A stretch of DNA of 64,000 nucleotides from Nocardia tengchongensis (lineage in GTDB: Bacteria; Actinomycetota; Actinomycetes; Mycobacteriales; Mycobacteriaceae): positions 5,270,001 to 5,334,000 of the forward strand of contig NZ_CP074371.1 of NCBI RefSeq assembly GCF_018362975.1, written 5' to 3'. Numbering within the stretch: the stretch's first letter is position 1; each line of letters begins with the position of its first letter. A program made the translations under genes and the position numbers. Shown here piece after piece: positions 35,385 through 44,400 of the stretch. The notes beneath the pieces are model-generated. The model was given only the letters and a program-made list of their open reading frames with translations, was not told where the DNA came from and searched no databases.

Positions 35385-35941
35385 GCGCCGGGCTCGTCGC
35401 GGCGCGGTTCGGGGCCGTGGGGCCCGCGTGCGTCGGGACCATTGTGGTGCTCGGGTCCCGGGGGATGCTGCGGCCCGCCGAAGGGCCAACCCGGAACCTG
35501 GGGCATCCCGGGCACTTTCGACCAATCGGGCATGCCAGGCATGGACGGCATTTCGGGCATGGATGGCATGGGCGGGACGCCCGGCATCGGCGGCAGGGGC
35601 GGAACGGGCGGGATCGGCGGCGTGGAGTGCATCGGGGGAATCTGGATGCCGGCGGCGGGTCCGCCGAAGCGCTGAAACGCGGCTTGACGTGAGGTGCCGA
35701 AGATTTCGCCGATCTCGGCCCAGGTTCGGCCCTCGTCGCGGGCCTGCCGCACCAGCGAGCGCAGCACATCGTCGACGACGCCGTCGAGGCTGCGCGCCGC
35801 GCGCAGCGCCGCCATCACCGACGGCGGAGGCACTTCCGGCGCTGGTCGCAGCACCTCGGCGACGAAATCGGCATTGGCGGACAACAGTTTTGCCAGGATC
35901 GCGCGCTCGTCGGCGGGATCGCGGGGCTGGGAATCACTCAT
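35381..35941 (-). CDS. Helix-turn-helix protein with Met/Pro repeat tail
   Basis: 186 residues. The N-terminal 95 residues are helical and include a resolvase-type helix-turn-helix (DEGRTWAEIGEIFGTSRQAAF). The next 60 residues are a low-complexity repeat of MP/PxMP units (PPMPGVPPMPSMPEMPSMPG), followed by a His/Pro/Gly tail. The repeat is DNA-level too (GGCATGC.. units near 35520-35575). It is the first gene of the operon with the methyltransferase-like gene. It may be a DNA-binding or nucleoid-associated protein; no family name was recognised. Confidence 0.65.
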   Translation of the reverse strand: MSDSQPRDPADERAILAKLLSANADFVAEVLRPAPEVPPPSVMAALRAARSLDGVVDDVLRSLVRQARDEGRTWAEIGEIFGTSRQAAFQRFGGPAAGIQIPPMHSTPPIPPVPPLPPMPGVPPMPSMPEMPSMPGMPDWSKVPGMPQVPGWPFGGPQHPPGPEHHNGPDARGPHGPEPRRDEPGA

Positions 35942-36093
35942 ATGTAAATGCTGCCTTTACGCGAAAGCCGCTGTCAAGAAACGATTTACACACCCTGGAT
36001 ACTGAGCATTAGCTGAAAGAGAGGCGCATTGTTTGCCGCCCCTATAACGTGTTCGTCAGCGATCTGGAGGTGCTGGGTGAGGACACCGACGAC

Positions 36094-36807
36094 ATGACCG
36101 ATCCAGAGAGACGCGCAGCCGAGCACGAGCTGTTCGAACTGGTCCGCAAGCCCGGATTCGAGGGGCCCGGCTGGAATCTGCTGGCGGACAGTCTGGTTCG
36201 CCACGCGTTGGCGGTGCTCGGGCCATGGGTGCGCAGCGGGTGGATTTTCGCGGTGGCCGAACGCAACCGGATGCCCCTGCGGCCGACCGAGCAGGAACGG
36301 TTGCTGGTGGAGACCCGCTTCGCGGAGGACTTCGTGCAGGACACCATCACCCGGGCGCTGGAACGCTTCCGGCGCGGCGCCCACGACGGGGACGGCTGGG
36401 ACGCCGACGGCGCCGCGAGCCTGGGCGGCTACTTCCTCGGCGCCTGCGTGGCGGCGTTCGTCGAACAGTTCCGGCGCAGCCGCCGCGGCGGCGACCTCTA
36501 CCGGCACCCGTCCACCACCCCGGTGTCGGTGGTCACCGAAGACGGCCCCGACCTGAACGAGGTGCTGGCCGCCACCGAGGACGTGGCCGACTCGGCCGTC
36601 TCCCGCCTGGCGTTCCGCAGCCGCCTGACGGGTCTGGGCGAGCGCGACCGCGCACTGGTGTGGGGCAAGGCGATGGGTTTCACCGGTCGCGAGATCCAGC
36701 AGCTGTTCGACTTCGCGACGGTGACCGCCGTCGAACAGCGCTGGGCCGAACTGAGATACGACCACGGCTGGATGACCGGCCTCGACGCTGAGGAAGCGGC
36801 TGAATGA
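36094..36807 (+). CDS. Sigma-factor-like protein
   Basis: About 237 residues from ATG 36094; a GTG at 36049 would add 15 residues. Residues 70-135 resemble sigma region 2 (FAEDFVQDTITRALERFRRG, then GGYFLGACVAAFVEQFRRSR). The C-terminal 60 residues resemble region 4, with LGERDRALVWGKAMGFTGREI as the first helices and VTAVEQRWAEL as the recognition helix. Similarity is weak, so it may not be a functional sigma factor. The stop overlaps the next gene start (ATGA). Confidence 0.55.
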   Translation: MTDPERRAAEHELFELVRKPGFEGPGWNLLADSLVRHALAVLGPWVRSGWIFAVAERNRMPLRPTEQERLLVETRFAEDFVQDTITRALERFRRGAHDGDGWDADGAASLGGYFLGACVAAFVEQFRRSRRGGDLYRHPSTTPVSVVTEDGPDLNEVLAATEDVADSAVSRLAFRSRLTGLGERDRALVWGKAMGFTGREIQQLFDFATVTAVEQRWAELRYDHGWMTGLDAEEAAE

Positions 36808-37367
36808 GCCAAGACCACGCCCCCGACCCGTTAGCCCGCATCGCCGAGCTACTCGAACGCTCGTCCCTCGACGAGCCCGCCCTGCACCGGCTCTACGCCC
36901 GCCTCCCACGCCGCACCACCGCGCCGCAGACCATCCCGGCCCCGCTCGTCTCCGCCGGTTTCGCGGCACGCCTCAACAAACTCTTCGACGCGATGCCCGC
37001 CCCCGGCGCCCGCCCGCACACCAACTCCGCGGTCGCCACCCAGCTCACCGCCTGGGGCCACCCGATCTCCAAGCCCTACATCAGCCAACTCCGCGAGGGC
37101 ACCCGCCTCGACCCGTCCCGGGAAACGATCGCCGCGCTGGCCCGCTACTTCCGCGTCCGCCCCGACTACCTCACCGCAGGCGACCACCTCACCCCCCTGG
37201 GCCCCGACCACGACCTGCTCACCCGCCTGCAATTCGACCGCCTGCGCGACCTCTGCCTGCGCGCCCACGACCTGAGCGAGGAATCGCAAAACCTGCTCAC
37301 CGCCATGGCCGACCGCCTGCGCCTCAGCGAGCGACTGCCCGCGGTGGGCACCGGTGGCGTCGAATAG
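36804..37367 (+). CDS. EspR-like helix-turn-helix regulator
   Basis: 187 residues. The centre matches the mycobacterial EspR-type helix-turn-helix: FAARLNKLFDAMPAPG, PHTNSAVATQLTAWG, ISKPYISQLREGTRLDPS and ALARYFRVRPDYL. EspR itself is a nucleoid-associated activator of the ESX-1 accessory operon; no ESX genes are seen here. It is co-transcribed with the sigma-like protein through a 4-base overlap. Confidence 0.75.
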   Translation: MSQDHAPDPLARIAELLERSSLDEPALHRLYARLPRRTTAPQTIPAPLVSAGFAARLNKLFDAMPAPGARPHTNSAVATQLTAWGHPISKPYISQLREGTRLDPSRETIAALARYFRVRPDYLTAGDHLTPLGPDHDLLTRLQFDRLRDLCLRAHDLSEESQNLLTAMADRLRLSERLPAVGTGGVE

Positions 37368-37405
37368 CCCCGCGCCAGGATGACACCGGGCGTGCTCGAA
37401 TTCGG

Positions 37406-38131
37406 CTATCGCGCTGAGGATTGCAGATTGTTCATGAGCAGGCCGAGAGTGAAATCGAAGCGTTCGTGTCCGCTGCCGGAGATCAGCTCGGTGGCATGGC
37501 GTTTCGTCAGCGGGAATTTCTCGGCGGGCAGTGCGGTGAAGCGGTCCAGCAACTCCTCCTGGCTGAGCACCCATTCCTGATTCCGATGCTTGCGTCGTTG
37601 CTCGACCAGCGACTGTTCCAGCGCATAGGCGCTGACGTAGAGGGACATCGCGTCGCAGGCCCATGCGGCCGTCCTCGGTTCGATGCCGCCCGCGAGCAGG
37701 ATCGCCAGGATTCCTTCGCCGACCCGCAGCGTTTCCAGGTTGGTCGGAACCATGGCCAGCGCGGCGCGTGAGACGCCGGGGTATTGCAGGTACAGGTCGC
37801 GGATCTGCGTGTACACCTCGAGCAGCTGCGCGCGCCAGGCAGCCGGATCCGGCTCGGGCAGCACGACTTCGGCGTAGAGCCTGCCGATCAGCAGATCGTC
37901 GATGTCGTCCTTGTTGACGATGTGCGCATACAGCGACGACGGTCCGGTCCCCAGCACAGCCGCAACCCGCCGGATGGTCAGCGCGTCATACCCCTCGGTG
38001 GCGACGACTTCCAGAGCGGCGTCGGTGATCCGTTCGACGGTGATCGGCTTCTTGCGGGGCGCCGCCGCGGCGACCTCCGCCGCGGGGAGGGCATGGCGAG
38101 CTGCGCGACGCAGACGGGGATCGGCTGACAT
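37406..38131 (-). CDS. TetR-family regulator (TetR_C type)
   Basis: About 241 residues from ATG 38131 (another ATG 9 bases upstream). The N-terminal DNA-binding domain is ITVERITDAALEVVATEGYDALTI (recognition helix in GTGPSSLYAHIVNK). The C-terminal domain is of the tetracycline-repressor type, with an arginine/leucine-rich helix pattern and ERFDFTLGLLMNNL near the end. It is divergent from an FAD monooxygenase, matching the TetR/TetX-like arrangement; two palindromes lie between. Confidence 0.85.
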   Translation of the reverse strand: MSADPRLRRAARHALPAAEVAAAAPRKKPITVERITDAALEVVATEGYDALTIRRVAAVLGTGPSSLYAHIVNKDDIDDLLIGRLYAEVVLPEPDPAAWRAQLLEVYTQIRDLYLQYPGVSRAALAMVPTNLETLRVGEGILAILLAGGIEPRTAAWACDAMSLYVSAYALEQSLVEQRRKHRNQEWVLSQEELLDRFTALPAEKFPLTKRHATELISGSGHERFDFTLGLLMNNLQSSAR

Positions 38132-38153
38132 GTCGGTCACTATAACTTGACAC

Positions 38154-38204
38154 GATCTAAGTTCGATAAGTAGAACTTGGATCGTCAGAACGAACTAAGT
38201 TCGT
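38154..38204. promoter_or_regulatory. Two palindromic operators between tetR and FAD monooxygenase
   Basis: Site 1 at 38154-38183 is an imperfect 30-bp dyad with core AAGTTC-N8-GAACTT. Site 2 is ACGAAC-TAA-GTTCGT at 38190-38204. Both share the half-site (A)GTTC/GAAC(T). They lie between the divergent starts and are likely TetR binding sites controlling both genes. Confidence 0.72.
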
Positions 38205-38235
38205 CCTCTTGTATCGATCTTCCCGGAGGTGAGTG

Positions 38236-39360
38236 ATGCGAGTTTCCGTTGTCGGAGCCGGCCTGGGAGGTCTGGCCCTTGCACAGGGTCTGCGTGGTGC
38301 CGGTATCGAGGCCGAGGTGTTCGAGCGCGACCCGGGAATCGTCGCGCGGTTCCAGGGCTATCGGCTGGTGCTGGACCCGATCGGCTTCCAGGCGGTACGC
38401 GACTGCATACCGCCGCGCTGGTACCCGCTGCTGGACGAGATCGTCATGCCGGCCTCCGCCGAGCAGCTGATCCTGGATCAGCAACTGAACGAGATCGGCA
38501 AGCTCGGCGCGGGCCGAACCGGCATTGTCGTCGACCGCCAGGTGCTGCGACACCTGCTGCTGACCGGTCTCACCATCCACGGCGACGCCGCACTGACCGG
38601 CTACGACGTGCTGGCCGACGGCAACGTCCAAGCCCAGTTCGCCCGCCGCGGCCCGGCCACCGCCGACCTGCTCGTCGGTGCGGACGGCGTCAATTCCGCG
38701 GTGCGCGGGGTGTTGTCGCCGCAGACCACCCCGACCGACACCGGCGTCCGGTTCGTCATCGGCCGCACCCCGCTGACCGACGAATTCGCAGCCCTGTCCA
38801 AGGCTTTCGGCTCGAAGATCGCCGGCGACGGCGTCAGCCTGCTACTCGGCGCGATGCGCTTCCGCACCCCACCGAAGCAGGCCGCCGAACAACTGGCCCC
38901 CGAAGTCACACTGCCCGACATCGGCGACTACGTCCGCTGGGCGATGATCCTGCCGCCCAACGGCTCACTGCAGGACCTGACCGCCCAGGACGCCGTGCTG
39001 TCCAGAATGGAAGGTTGGCACCCGGCACTACGCGCGCTGATCGAGCAGGCCGACCCCGACAACAGCACGCTACTGTCCATCCGGGTGGTCAAGCCTGGCG
39101 AACGCTGGCCCTCCGGCCCGGTCACGCTGCTCGGCGACGCGATCCACGCCACCTCCCCGACCGGCGGCAACGGCGCGAACACCGCGCTCCGTGACGCAGA
39201 CCTACTGCGCCGCTGCCTGATCGAGGCCAACGAAGGCCACCCAGATCTGCTCACGGCAGTCGACGACTACGAGCGCCAGATGTTCGAGTACGGCACCGAA
39301 GCCGTGCGCAACAGCCTCGAGAAGCTGCCCGCCTTCGCCCCCGAAGCCAAACTGTCCTGA
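38236..39360 (+). CDS. FAD-dependent monooxygenase (PHBH fold)
   Basis: 374 residues from ATG 38236, with GGAGG 6 bases upstream. FAD-binding GxGxxG is in VVGAGLGGLALAQGL, the second motif DLLVGADGVNSAVRG is the DG fingerprint, and the GD motif is LLGDAIHATSPTGGNGANTA. The fold is that of aromatic hydroxylases and of TetX, which inactivates tetracyclines. The divergent TetR_C-type repressor makes an antibiotic- or aromatic-inducible hydroxylase plausible, but TetX identity cannot be claimed. Confidence 0.85.
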   Translation: MRVSVVGAGLGGLALAQGLRGAGIEAEVFERDPGIVARFQGYRLVLDPIGFQAVRDCIPPRWYPLLDEIVMPASAEQLILDQQLNEIGKLGAGRTGIVVDRQVLRHLLLTGLTIHGDAALTGYDVLADGNVQAQFARRGPATADLLVGADGVNSAVRGVLSPQTTPTDTGVRFVIGRTPLTDEFAALSKAFGSKIAGDGVSLLLGAMRFRTPPKQAAEQLAPEVTLPDIGDYVRWAMILPPNGSLQDLTAQDAVLSRMEGWHPALRALIEQADPDNSTLLSIRVVKPGERWPSGPVTLLGDAIHATSPTGGNGANTALRDADLLRRCLIEANEGHPDLLTAVDDYERQMFEYGTEAVRNSLEKLPAFAPEAKLS

Positions 39361-39429
39361 GCCCGCCGTCCACCTCAGGCGTGCCCGCGAAACTCTCCGC
39401 CCAAATGCGAGTGTTCGCCACCGGCAACG

Positions 39430-39545
39430 GCCGCAAAACCGGAGTACGGCCGGTTTCCGGCGTTGTCGCAGGTGGAGCTGGAGCGGTTCTTCCACGTGGA
39501 CGACGAGGAGTGCAAGCTGATCGCCGATCGCCGCGACTACAGAGT
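39430..39545 (+). mobile_element. Remnant of Tn3-family transposase N-terminus
   Basis: The frame containing 39463 reads EYGRFPALSQVELERFF, then HVDDEECKLIADRRDY, the start of the DUF4158 domain of Tn3-family TnpA. After about 35 residues the match stops where the expected HNRLGFALQL should follow, and the frame closes at 39658. No terminal repeats, resolvase or further transposase pieces are visible. It is a dead fragment just upstream of a broken serine hydrolase gene. Confidence 0.65.
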
Positions 39546-39717
39546 CTCCATCGCCTCATCGGATCCGATGCTGACCTTGACCAATACCCGTACGGTATCG
39601 AAGTCCACCCGATCTGTCTTGGACGACCCGCACGAGTCCGCAGCAGGATCGACGGCATGAGCAAGACGTGTGCGGGACAAACGCACTCGATCAGATACGA
39701 ACGGAGCACAACATCTG

Positions 39718-40869
39718 ATGAACACCGTCGAGGTGCACGGGACGGTCGCCGAGGAGTTCGACGCGGTTCGCGCGGAGTTCCTCACCACGGCGGTCGCCGA
39801 TGAGGCCGGCGAGGCCGGTGCCCAGCTCACGGTGTACGTGCACGGCAGGCAGGTCGTCGACCTGTGGTTTGGAAACGAGGTCACCGGCGACACCCTGACC
39901 GGCGTCTACTCCTGCACCAAGGCGCCGCCACCTTGGTAGTGGCATTGCTGATGCAGGATGGAACGCTGGACCTGGACGAGCCCATCGCGGCGCGCTGGGC
40001 AGAGTTCGCCGCCGCCGGGAAGAACGGAATCACCGTCCGCGATGTTCTCACCCACCGTTCCGGTGTCATCGGCGTCGACGGCGGATTCACCGCGGACGAA
40101 CTCGCCGACGATGCGGTGATCGCCGCTCGCTTGGCCAGTCAGCGCCCGTACTGGAAGCCCGGTTCGGCCATCGGGTACAGCGGGTTCGTCGAATTCGCGA
40201 TCGTGGCCGAGGTGGTCCGCAGGTACACCGGACGTTCACTGCGAGACATCTATGACGAGCGCATCCGATCCCCCTACGGGCTCGACCTCTACCTCGGGCT
40301 ACCCGAAGCCGAGGAGCCCCGCTTCCGGGAGATCGAGCCGGGGCCGGCCAGTCCTGACGAGCTCGCCGCGCTCTGGTCGGGTGGTCCCGGGCCACACAGC
40401 CTCACCGGAATCGGTTACGCCCTCAACTCGAACCCACCCCTCGATCAGGTGGCCTTCGCCAACACCCGGCGGGTCCGCGCGCTCGGCCCGGCCTCCGCCG
40501 GCGGGGTCGGCAACGCCCGTGGACTCGCCGGCCTCTACACCGCCGCGGTATTCGGCCTCAACGGACAACCGCCGCTGCTGAAACCTGACACCCTCGGTGA
40601 ATTCACCATGCTCCACTCCACCGGCTTCGACCTCGTCGCCGGACAGGAACAAGCACTACGCCCTCGGGTTCCAGGCCAAAGGCCCGCAATACCCGTTCCT
40701 CAGCGCACGCGCCTTCGGCCACAACGGGTCCGCGGGCTCGGAAGCGTTCGCCGACCCGCACAGCGGCATCACCTTCGGCTACACCCGCCGCCGATTCTCC
40801 TCCACCTGGTCCTACCCCGAACACCACCGCCTCGCCGCCGCAGTCCACGACGCGACCGCCGCTTCGTGA
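39718..40869 (+). pseudogene. Beta-lactamase-family serine hydrolase, two frameshifts
   Basis: From ATG 39718 it reads a class-C-like hydrolase up to the SxxK motif SCTK. One missing G at 39921-39922 (should read KGAATLVVALL) breaks the frame. The second frame carries LTHRSGVIGVDGG, the KPGSAIGYSGFVEFA segment and SAGGVGNARGLAGLYTAAV. An extra G at 40646-40647 shifts it again; the third frame carries KHYALGFQAKGP, FGHNGSAGSEAFADP and the C-terminus. The two indels compensate, so the intact length is 383 residues. It is related in family to the gene at 3.7 kb. Confidence 0.75.
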
Positions 40870-40931
40870 GAGGGCGCCTCGCGCTGGCCGGTTCGGTCAG
40901 CGCGGTATGCGGTGCGGGCTAAGGCGGGTCA

Positions 40932-41384
40932 TCACAACGGCCCGCGATCGTCGAACTCATCGCTCTTGGCAGCATGCTTGGTGCGAAGGGCCTCGAGTTG
41001 GGCAGACTTGGCCGCGGCCATGCGTTCGCGGGTGGCGGCGCTACGACGCGGAGCCGGTGCCGGGGCTGGGCGGCGGCGGGGAATGCCCGGGCGACGCGCC
41101 GCGGGCTGCTGAGGCGCGGGGGTTTCGGCGGTGCGCACGGCGTCAGCCAGCAAGCTGATGGGGAGGATGAAGACCCATAAGAAGATTCGGTACTCACCGC
41201 TGTGGAAGAACACGGCCAGGTAGATGCCGTAGCCGAGGAACGCGGTGCCGATGAGACCGTTGACAACACGGCGGCCGGGGTTCAGTCCGGAGGCCACCAG
41301 CGCCACACCGATCACGACGATTCCGCTGACGAACAGCATCACCACATAGAAGCCGAACACGTATTTCCCCCACCACGAGCACAT
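40932..41384 (-). CDS. Two-to-three-helix membrane protein with basic C-terminus
   Basis: 150 residues from ATG 41384 (MCSWWGKYVFGFYVVMLFVSG). Three hydrophobic segments occupy about residues 6-90; the C-terminal 55 residues are proline/alanine/arginine-rich with a helical end (TRERMAAAKSAQLEALRTKHAA). No family was recognised. It is convergent with the broken serine hydrolase. Confidence 0.65.
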   Translation of the reverse strand: MCSWWGKYVFGFYVVMLFVSGIVVIGVALVASGLNPGRRVVNGLIGTAFLGYGIYLAVFFHSGEYRIFLWVFILPISLLADAVRTAETPAPQQPAARRPGIPRRRPAPAPAPRRSAATRERMAAAKSAQLEALRTKHAAKSDEFDDRGPL

Positions 41385-41755
41385 AGAACGACGATCAACC
41401 TGGATCACCGGCGCCGGGACCTCCAACCCGAACCCGGTCCCGAGCACCGTTCCAGCGAATCAACCTCCACAGCAAAGCGTTTCAGTCGCCAACCCTCGCT
41501 GACGCCAGTTCCTGGCCAACTGGACCTCTATGCCTCCGATCGATGGGAACGGGCACGGGCTTACATCGACCGCATGACGCGCTCCCGACTGAGCGATGAC
41601 GGCACACGGGCGGAGGTCGAGAACTCGCGAGCTAAATCCGACCAGGGCCGGGCAATTTGAGAGCTATCCATCCACTCTTGGAGCCCGCCCCTGATATATG
41701 AAATATTCTGCTGCGACCCGGACTTGTGAAAGCCCTGGTCTGACACTGTCGCCGG
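41385..41755. other. Intergenic region between membrane protein and aquaporin genes
   Basis: 371 bases between divergent genes. The stretch at 41690-41710 (GATATATGAAATATTC) is unusually AT-rich and may hold promoter elements for the aquaporin gene. No gene is supported. Confidence 0.4.
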
Positions 41756-42505
41756 GTGCCGAATCCAGAACTGCCGGTAATCGATCCCGCTCCCGTCCGC
41801 GTCGCGCCCGGCGCGGGCTTACTGCCGCTGGGGCGGCGGGCGGTGGCCGAGTTCGCCGGCACTGCCGTGCTCGCGGTCGTCGTGATCGGGTCGGGCATCG
41901 CCGCTGAGCAGCTCTCGCCCGGCGATCTCGGGCTGCGGCTGCTCGAGAACTCGACCGCCAGTGCGCTGGGGCTGGCCGTGCTCATCCTGACCTTCGGCCC
42001 GATCTCGGGTGCGCACCTCAATCCGGTGGTGTCGCTCGCGGATTGGCTGGGTGGGCGGCGCGACCATGGCGGATTGTCCACGCGCGCCTTGGGCGTCTAC
42101 GTTGCTGCGCAGTTCTCGGGCGCGATCACCGGTGCGCTACTGGCCAACGCGATGTTCGACCGTTCCCCGTGGCAGAGCGCGACCCAGGCCCGCGTGACCG
42201 GCGGCCACCTGATCGGTGAGGTTCTCGCCGCGGCGGGGCTGGTGGCGGTCGGGTTCGCGGTCGCCCGCCACGGGCGCGGGGTCAACGCTGCGGCGATGGC
42301 CGCCTATCTGGGTTCGGCGATCTGGTTCACCAGCTCCGGTTCCTTCGCCAATCCCGCGCTCACCCTCGGTCGCATGCTGTCGGATTCGTTCACCGGCATC
42401 GCCCCCTCCTCGGTGCCCGCGTTCGTCGCGGCCCAGATCCTGGGCGGCCTGGCCGGTTCCAGCCTGATCACCCTGCTGTATCGCCCGGCTGCCCGGCCCC
42501 GCTAG
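41756..42505 (+). CDS. MIP/aquaporin-family channel
   Basis: 249 residues from GTG 41756, six membrane helices and two half-helices. The first pore motif is N89-P90-V91 (GAHLNPVVSLADW) and the second is N199-P200-A201 (FANPALTLGR). It is closer to the short bacterial aquaporins often found with arsenic-resistance genes than to GlpF, but no ars genes are nearby. It should conduct water or small neutral solutes. Confidence 0.85.
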   Translation: MPNPELPVIDPAPVRVAPGAGLLPLGRRAVAEFAGTAVLAVVVIGSGIAAEQLSPGDLGLRLLENSTASALGLAVLILTFGPISGAHLNPVVSLADWLGGRRDHGGLSTRALGVYVAAQFSGAITGALLANAMFDRSPWQSATQARVTGGHLIGEVLAAAGLVAVGFAVARHGRGVNAAAMAAYLGSAIWFTSSGSFANPALTLGRMLSDSFTGIAPSSVPAFVAAQILGGLAGSSLITLLYRPAARPR

Positions 42506-42843
42506 GCGCCGTGGGAGGCAGCGGGGAGGTTGCTGCGCTCGAAATCGGGCGCGGGGCAGTGTGAATACCGGGTCTGGCCCAGACGGCCGCGGCTCTGGCA
42601 TGTGCCCGCAACCATCATGGTCGTCCGTCCAGGTGATGTGCTGCAGACCTCGGACTAAGATGCTCCCTGTCGCCGGGTGGCCCCGCAGTGAGTCCTCGGT
42701 CTGCAAGAGTGCGGTGAAATGCGGTGAGCTGCATGGACTCCGACCCGCGGTTTGCTCGGAGATACCGAAAGATTCGGCGACACAGACGATTCTGCTATGG
42801 TGGCTCCGCCGATTTCAGGATCGGCCGGACGACAAGAGAATTG
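42506..42843. other. Intergenic region upstream of the conservon
   Basis: 338 bases. A palindrome GTCTGG-C-CCAGAC lies at about 42572-42584 and a possible -10 element TATGGT at about 42797. It should contain the conservon promoter. No gene is supported. Confidence 0.4.
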
Positions 42844-44400
42844 ATGAATCAAGACAACGCCGTGCTGCTTTCCTGGGTCCTCGCTGCCACACTCGTACTC
42901 GCAGTGGCAGGGGTGATTTTCCTGTGGCGGGCCCTGCGGTCCGAACGCGGGCGGGTCGCGGCCGTGCGCGAGGAACAACGCGACCGCGACGCCGCGATCG
43001 AAGCGATGATCGCGAATCTGACCGAGAACATCGTGCCCGCCATCGGTGCGGCGGTGCGCCGCTCTGATCCGGACAACCCGACGGTGAACCTGCCGATCGT
43101 GCTGGAACAGTCGCGCATCGCGGAACTGGTGTGGCAGTGGACCGCCCGCTGCGGCGAAGAGCTGCAGCAGGTGGCCACCGAGACCGCCGACCGGATCCGG
43201 CGCGAGGGCGCGACCGAGACCCAGCTCGCCCTCGCCCAGGCCGAATCCGCCCGTGATACCGCGATCGCTCAGGTCGAGGAGATGGCCCAGCTGGCCATCG
43301 CCCAATCCGAGGAGGCCGCCCGGGTCGCCGTCGCACAGGCCGGTGAGAGCGCCCGCACCGCGGTCGCCGAGGCCGCCGAGGGCGCCCGCACCCAGGTGGA
43401 AGGCGCCGCGCGTGATGCCACCTCGGCCGCGGTGCGCGCCTTCGGTGCCTCGGTGGTGAGCCTGGGTGCCGATGTCAGCCAGGTGGTGAGCGCCGCGCTG
43501 CGCCGCCACCGCAATGACGAGACCTTCGAAACGCTCACCCGTATCGACCATTCCGTGCAGCAGATGATCCGCCAGGCCCAGTCCTACGTGATCGTCTGTG
43601 GTGGTCTGCCGGGTCGCCGCTGGCCGCAGCAGACCCTCACCGACGTGGTGGGCGGCGCGACCGGCCGAGTGCGCGACTACACCCGGGTGCGTTCGGGCGA
43701 CCTGGAGCGACCGGTGGTGAGCCGGGTGGTGGAGCCGCTGGTGCACACCATCGCGACGCTGCTGGACAACGCGCTGCGCTACTCGCCGCCGACCTCGTAC
43801 GTGGACATCGGTTTCCAGGAGGGTCACCACGGCGTCACGGTGATCATCGACGACGCCGGGGTGCGGATGAACCCCGAGCAGCTCGAGGAGACCCGCCGCG
43901 TGCTGGCCGGCGATCAGGTCGTCGACATCCACGCGCTGGGCCCGACCCCGCGCGTCGGCTTCCCCGGCGTGGCCGCGCTGGCCCGCCGCTACGGTTTCTC
44001 GGTCTACCTCGACGGCCCCAACATGTACGGCGGCATGCGCGCCATGGTGTTCATTCCCGAATCCCTGCTGGCCGCACCCGCCCCCGTGCAGGTGCCCGTG
44101 CCCGCTCCGGCCCCAGCCCCGGTTCCGGCTCCGGTGCCGGTACCGGCGCCCACCCGGTTGCCCTCGCCCGATCCGGAACCCACTGTGGTAGCCATGGATT
44201 CGGTGCCGCAAGACCTCACTTCCGGTGGCCTGCCCCGACGGCGCCGCCGCTCCGCGACGGTGTCCCTGGCGGCCACCGTCGGCTCGGACCCCGCGGATGC
44301 CACCGCTTCCGCGCGTCCCGATATCGCCGCTGCCTGGTACAGCGGCTCCCAACGCGGTCGAGCGGCCGCGTTCGAGCACTCCGAAGGGATGACATCGTGA
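42844..44400 (+). CDS. cvnA: Conservon sensor-kinase-like protein CvnA
   Basis: 518 residues from ATG 42844. One N-terminal membrane helix (VLAATLVLAVAGVIFLWRAL) precedes a long alanine/glutamate-rich coiled coil (about residues 115-205). A DHp-like segment with TRIDHSVQQMIRQAQS is followed by a degenerate HATPase domain (LLDNALRYSPPTSYV, then VIIDDAGVRMNPEQL). The C-terminal tail is a PxP/AP repeat of about 25 residues and a basic end. It is the first gene of the actinobacterial conservon (Cvn) operon, whose products form a membrane complex likened to G-protein signalling. Its stop overlaps cvnB by 4 bases. Confidence 0.9.
   Translation: MNQDNAVLLSWVLAATLVLAVAGVIFLWRALRSERGRVAAVREEQRDRDAAIEAMIANLTENIVPAIGAAVRRSDPDNPTVNLPIVLEQSRIAELVWQWTARCGEELQQVATETADRIRREGATETQLALAQAESARDTAIAQVEEMAQLAIAQSEEAARVAVAQAGESARTAVAEAAEGARTQVEGAARDATSAAVRAFGASVVSLGADVSQVVSAALRRHRNDETFETLTRIDHSVQQMIRQAQSYVIVCGGLPGRRWPQQTLTDVVGGATGRVRDYTRVRSGDLERPVVSRVVEPLVHTIATLLDNALRYSPPTSYVDIGFQEGHHGVTVIIDDAGVRMNPEQLEETRRVLAGDQVVDIHALGPTPRVGFPGVAALARRYGFSVYLDGPNMYGGMRAMVFIPESLLAAPAPVQVPVPAPAPAPVPAPVPVPAPTRLPSPDPEPTVVAMDSVPQDLTSGGLPRRRRRSATVSLAATVGSDPADATASARPDIAAAWYSGSQRGRAAAFEHSEGMTS

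Noticed and set aside
35500..35580. Short DNA repeats considered as a CRISPR array or minisatellite
   Set aside because: Units are short, contiguous and in frame with a Met/Pro protein repeat; no spacers are present.
38236..39360. Calling the FAD monooxygenase TetX
   Set aside because: Fold and context fit, but no residue pattern seen is specific for tetracycline enzymes over other aromatic hydroxylases.
39718..40869. Programmed frameshifting in the serine hydrolase
   Set aside because: The breaks lack slippery heptamers and downstream structures; two opposite single-base indels fit error or decay better.
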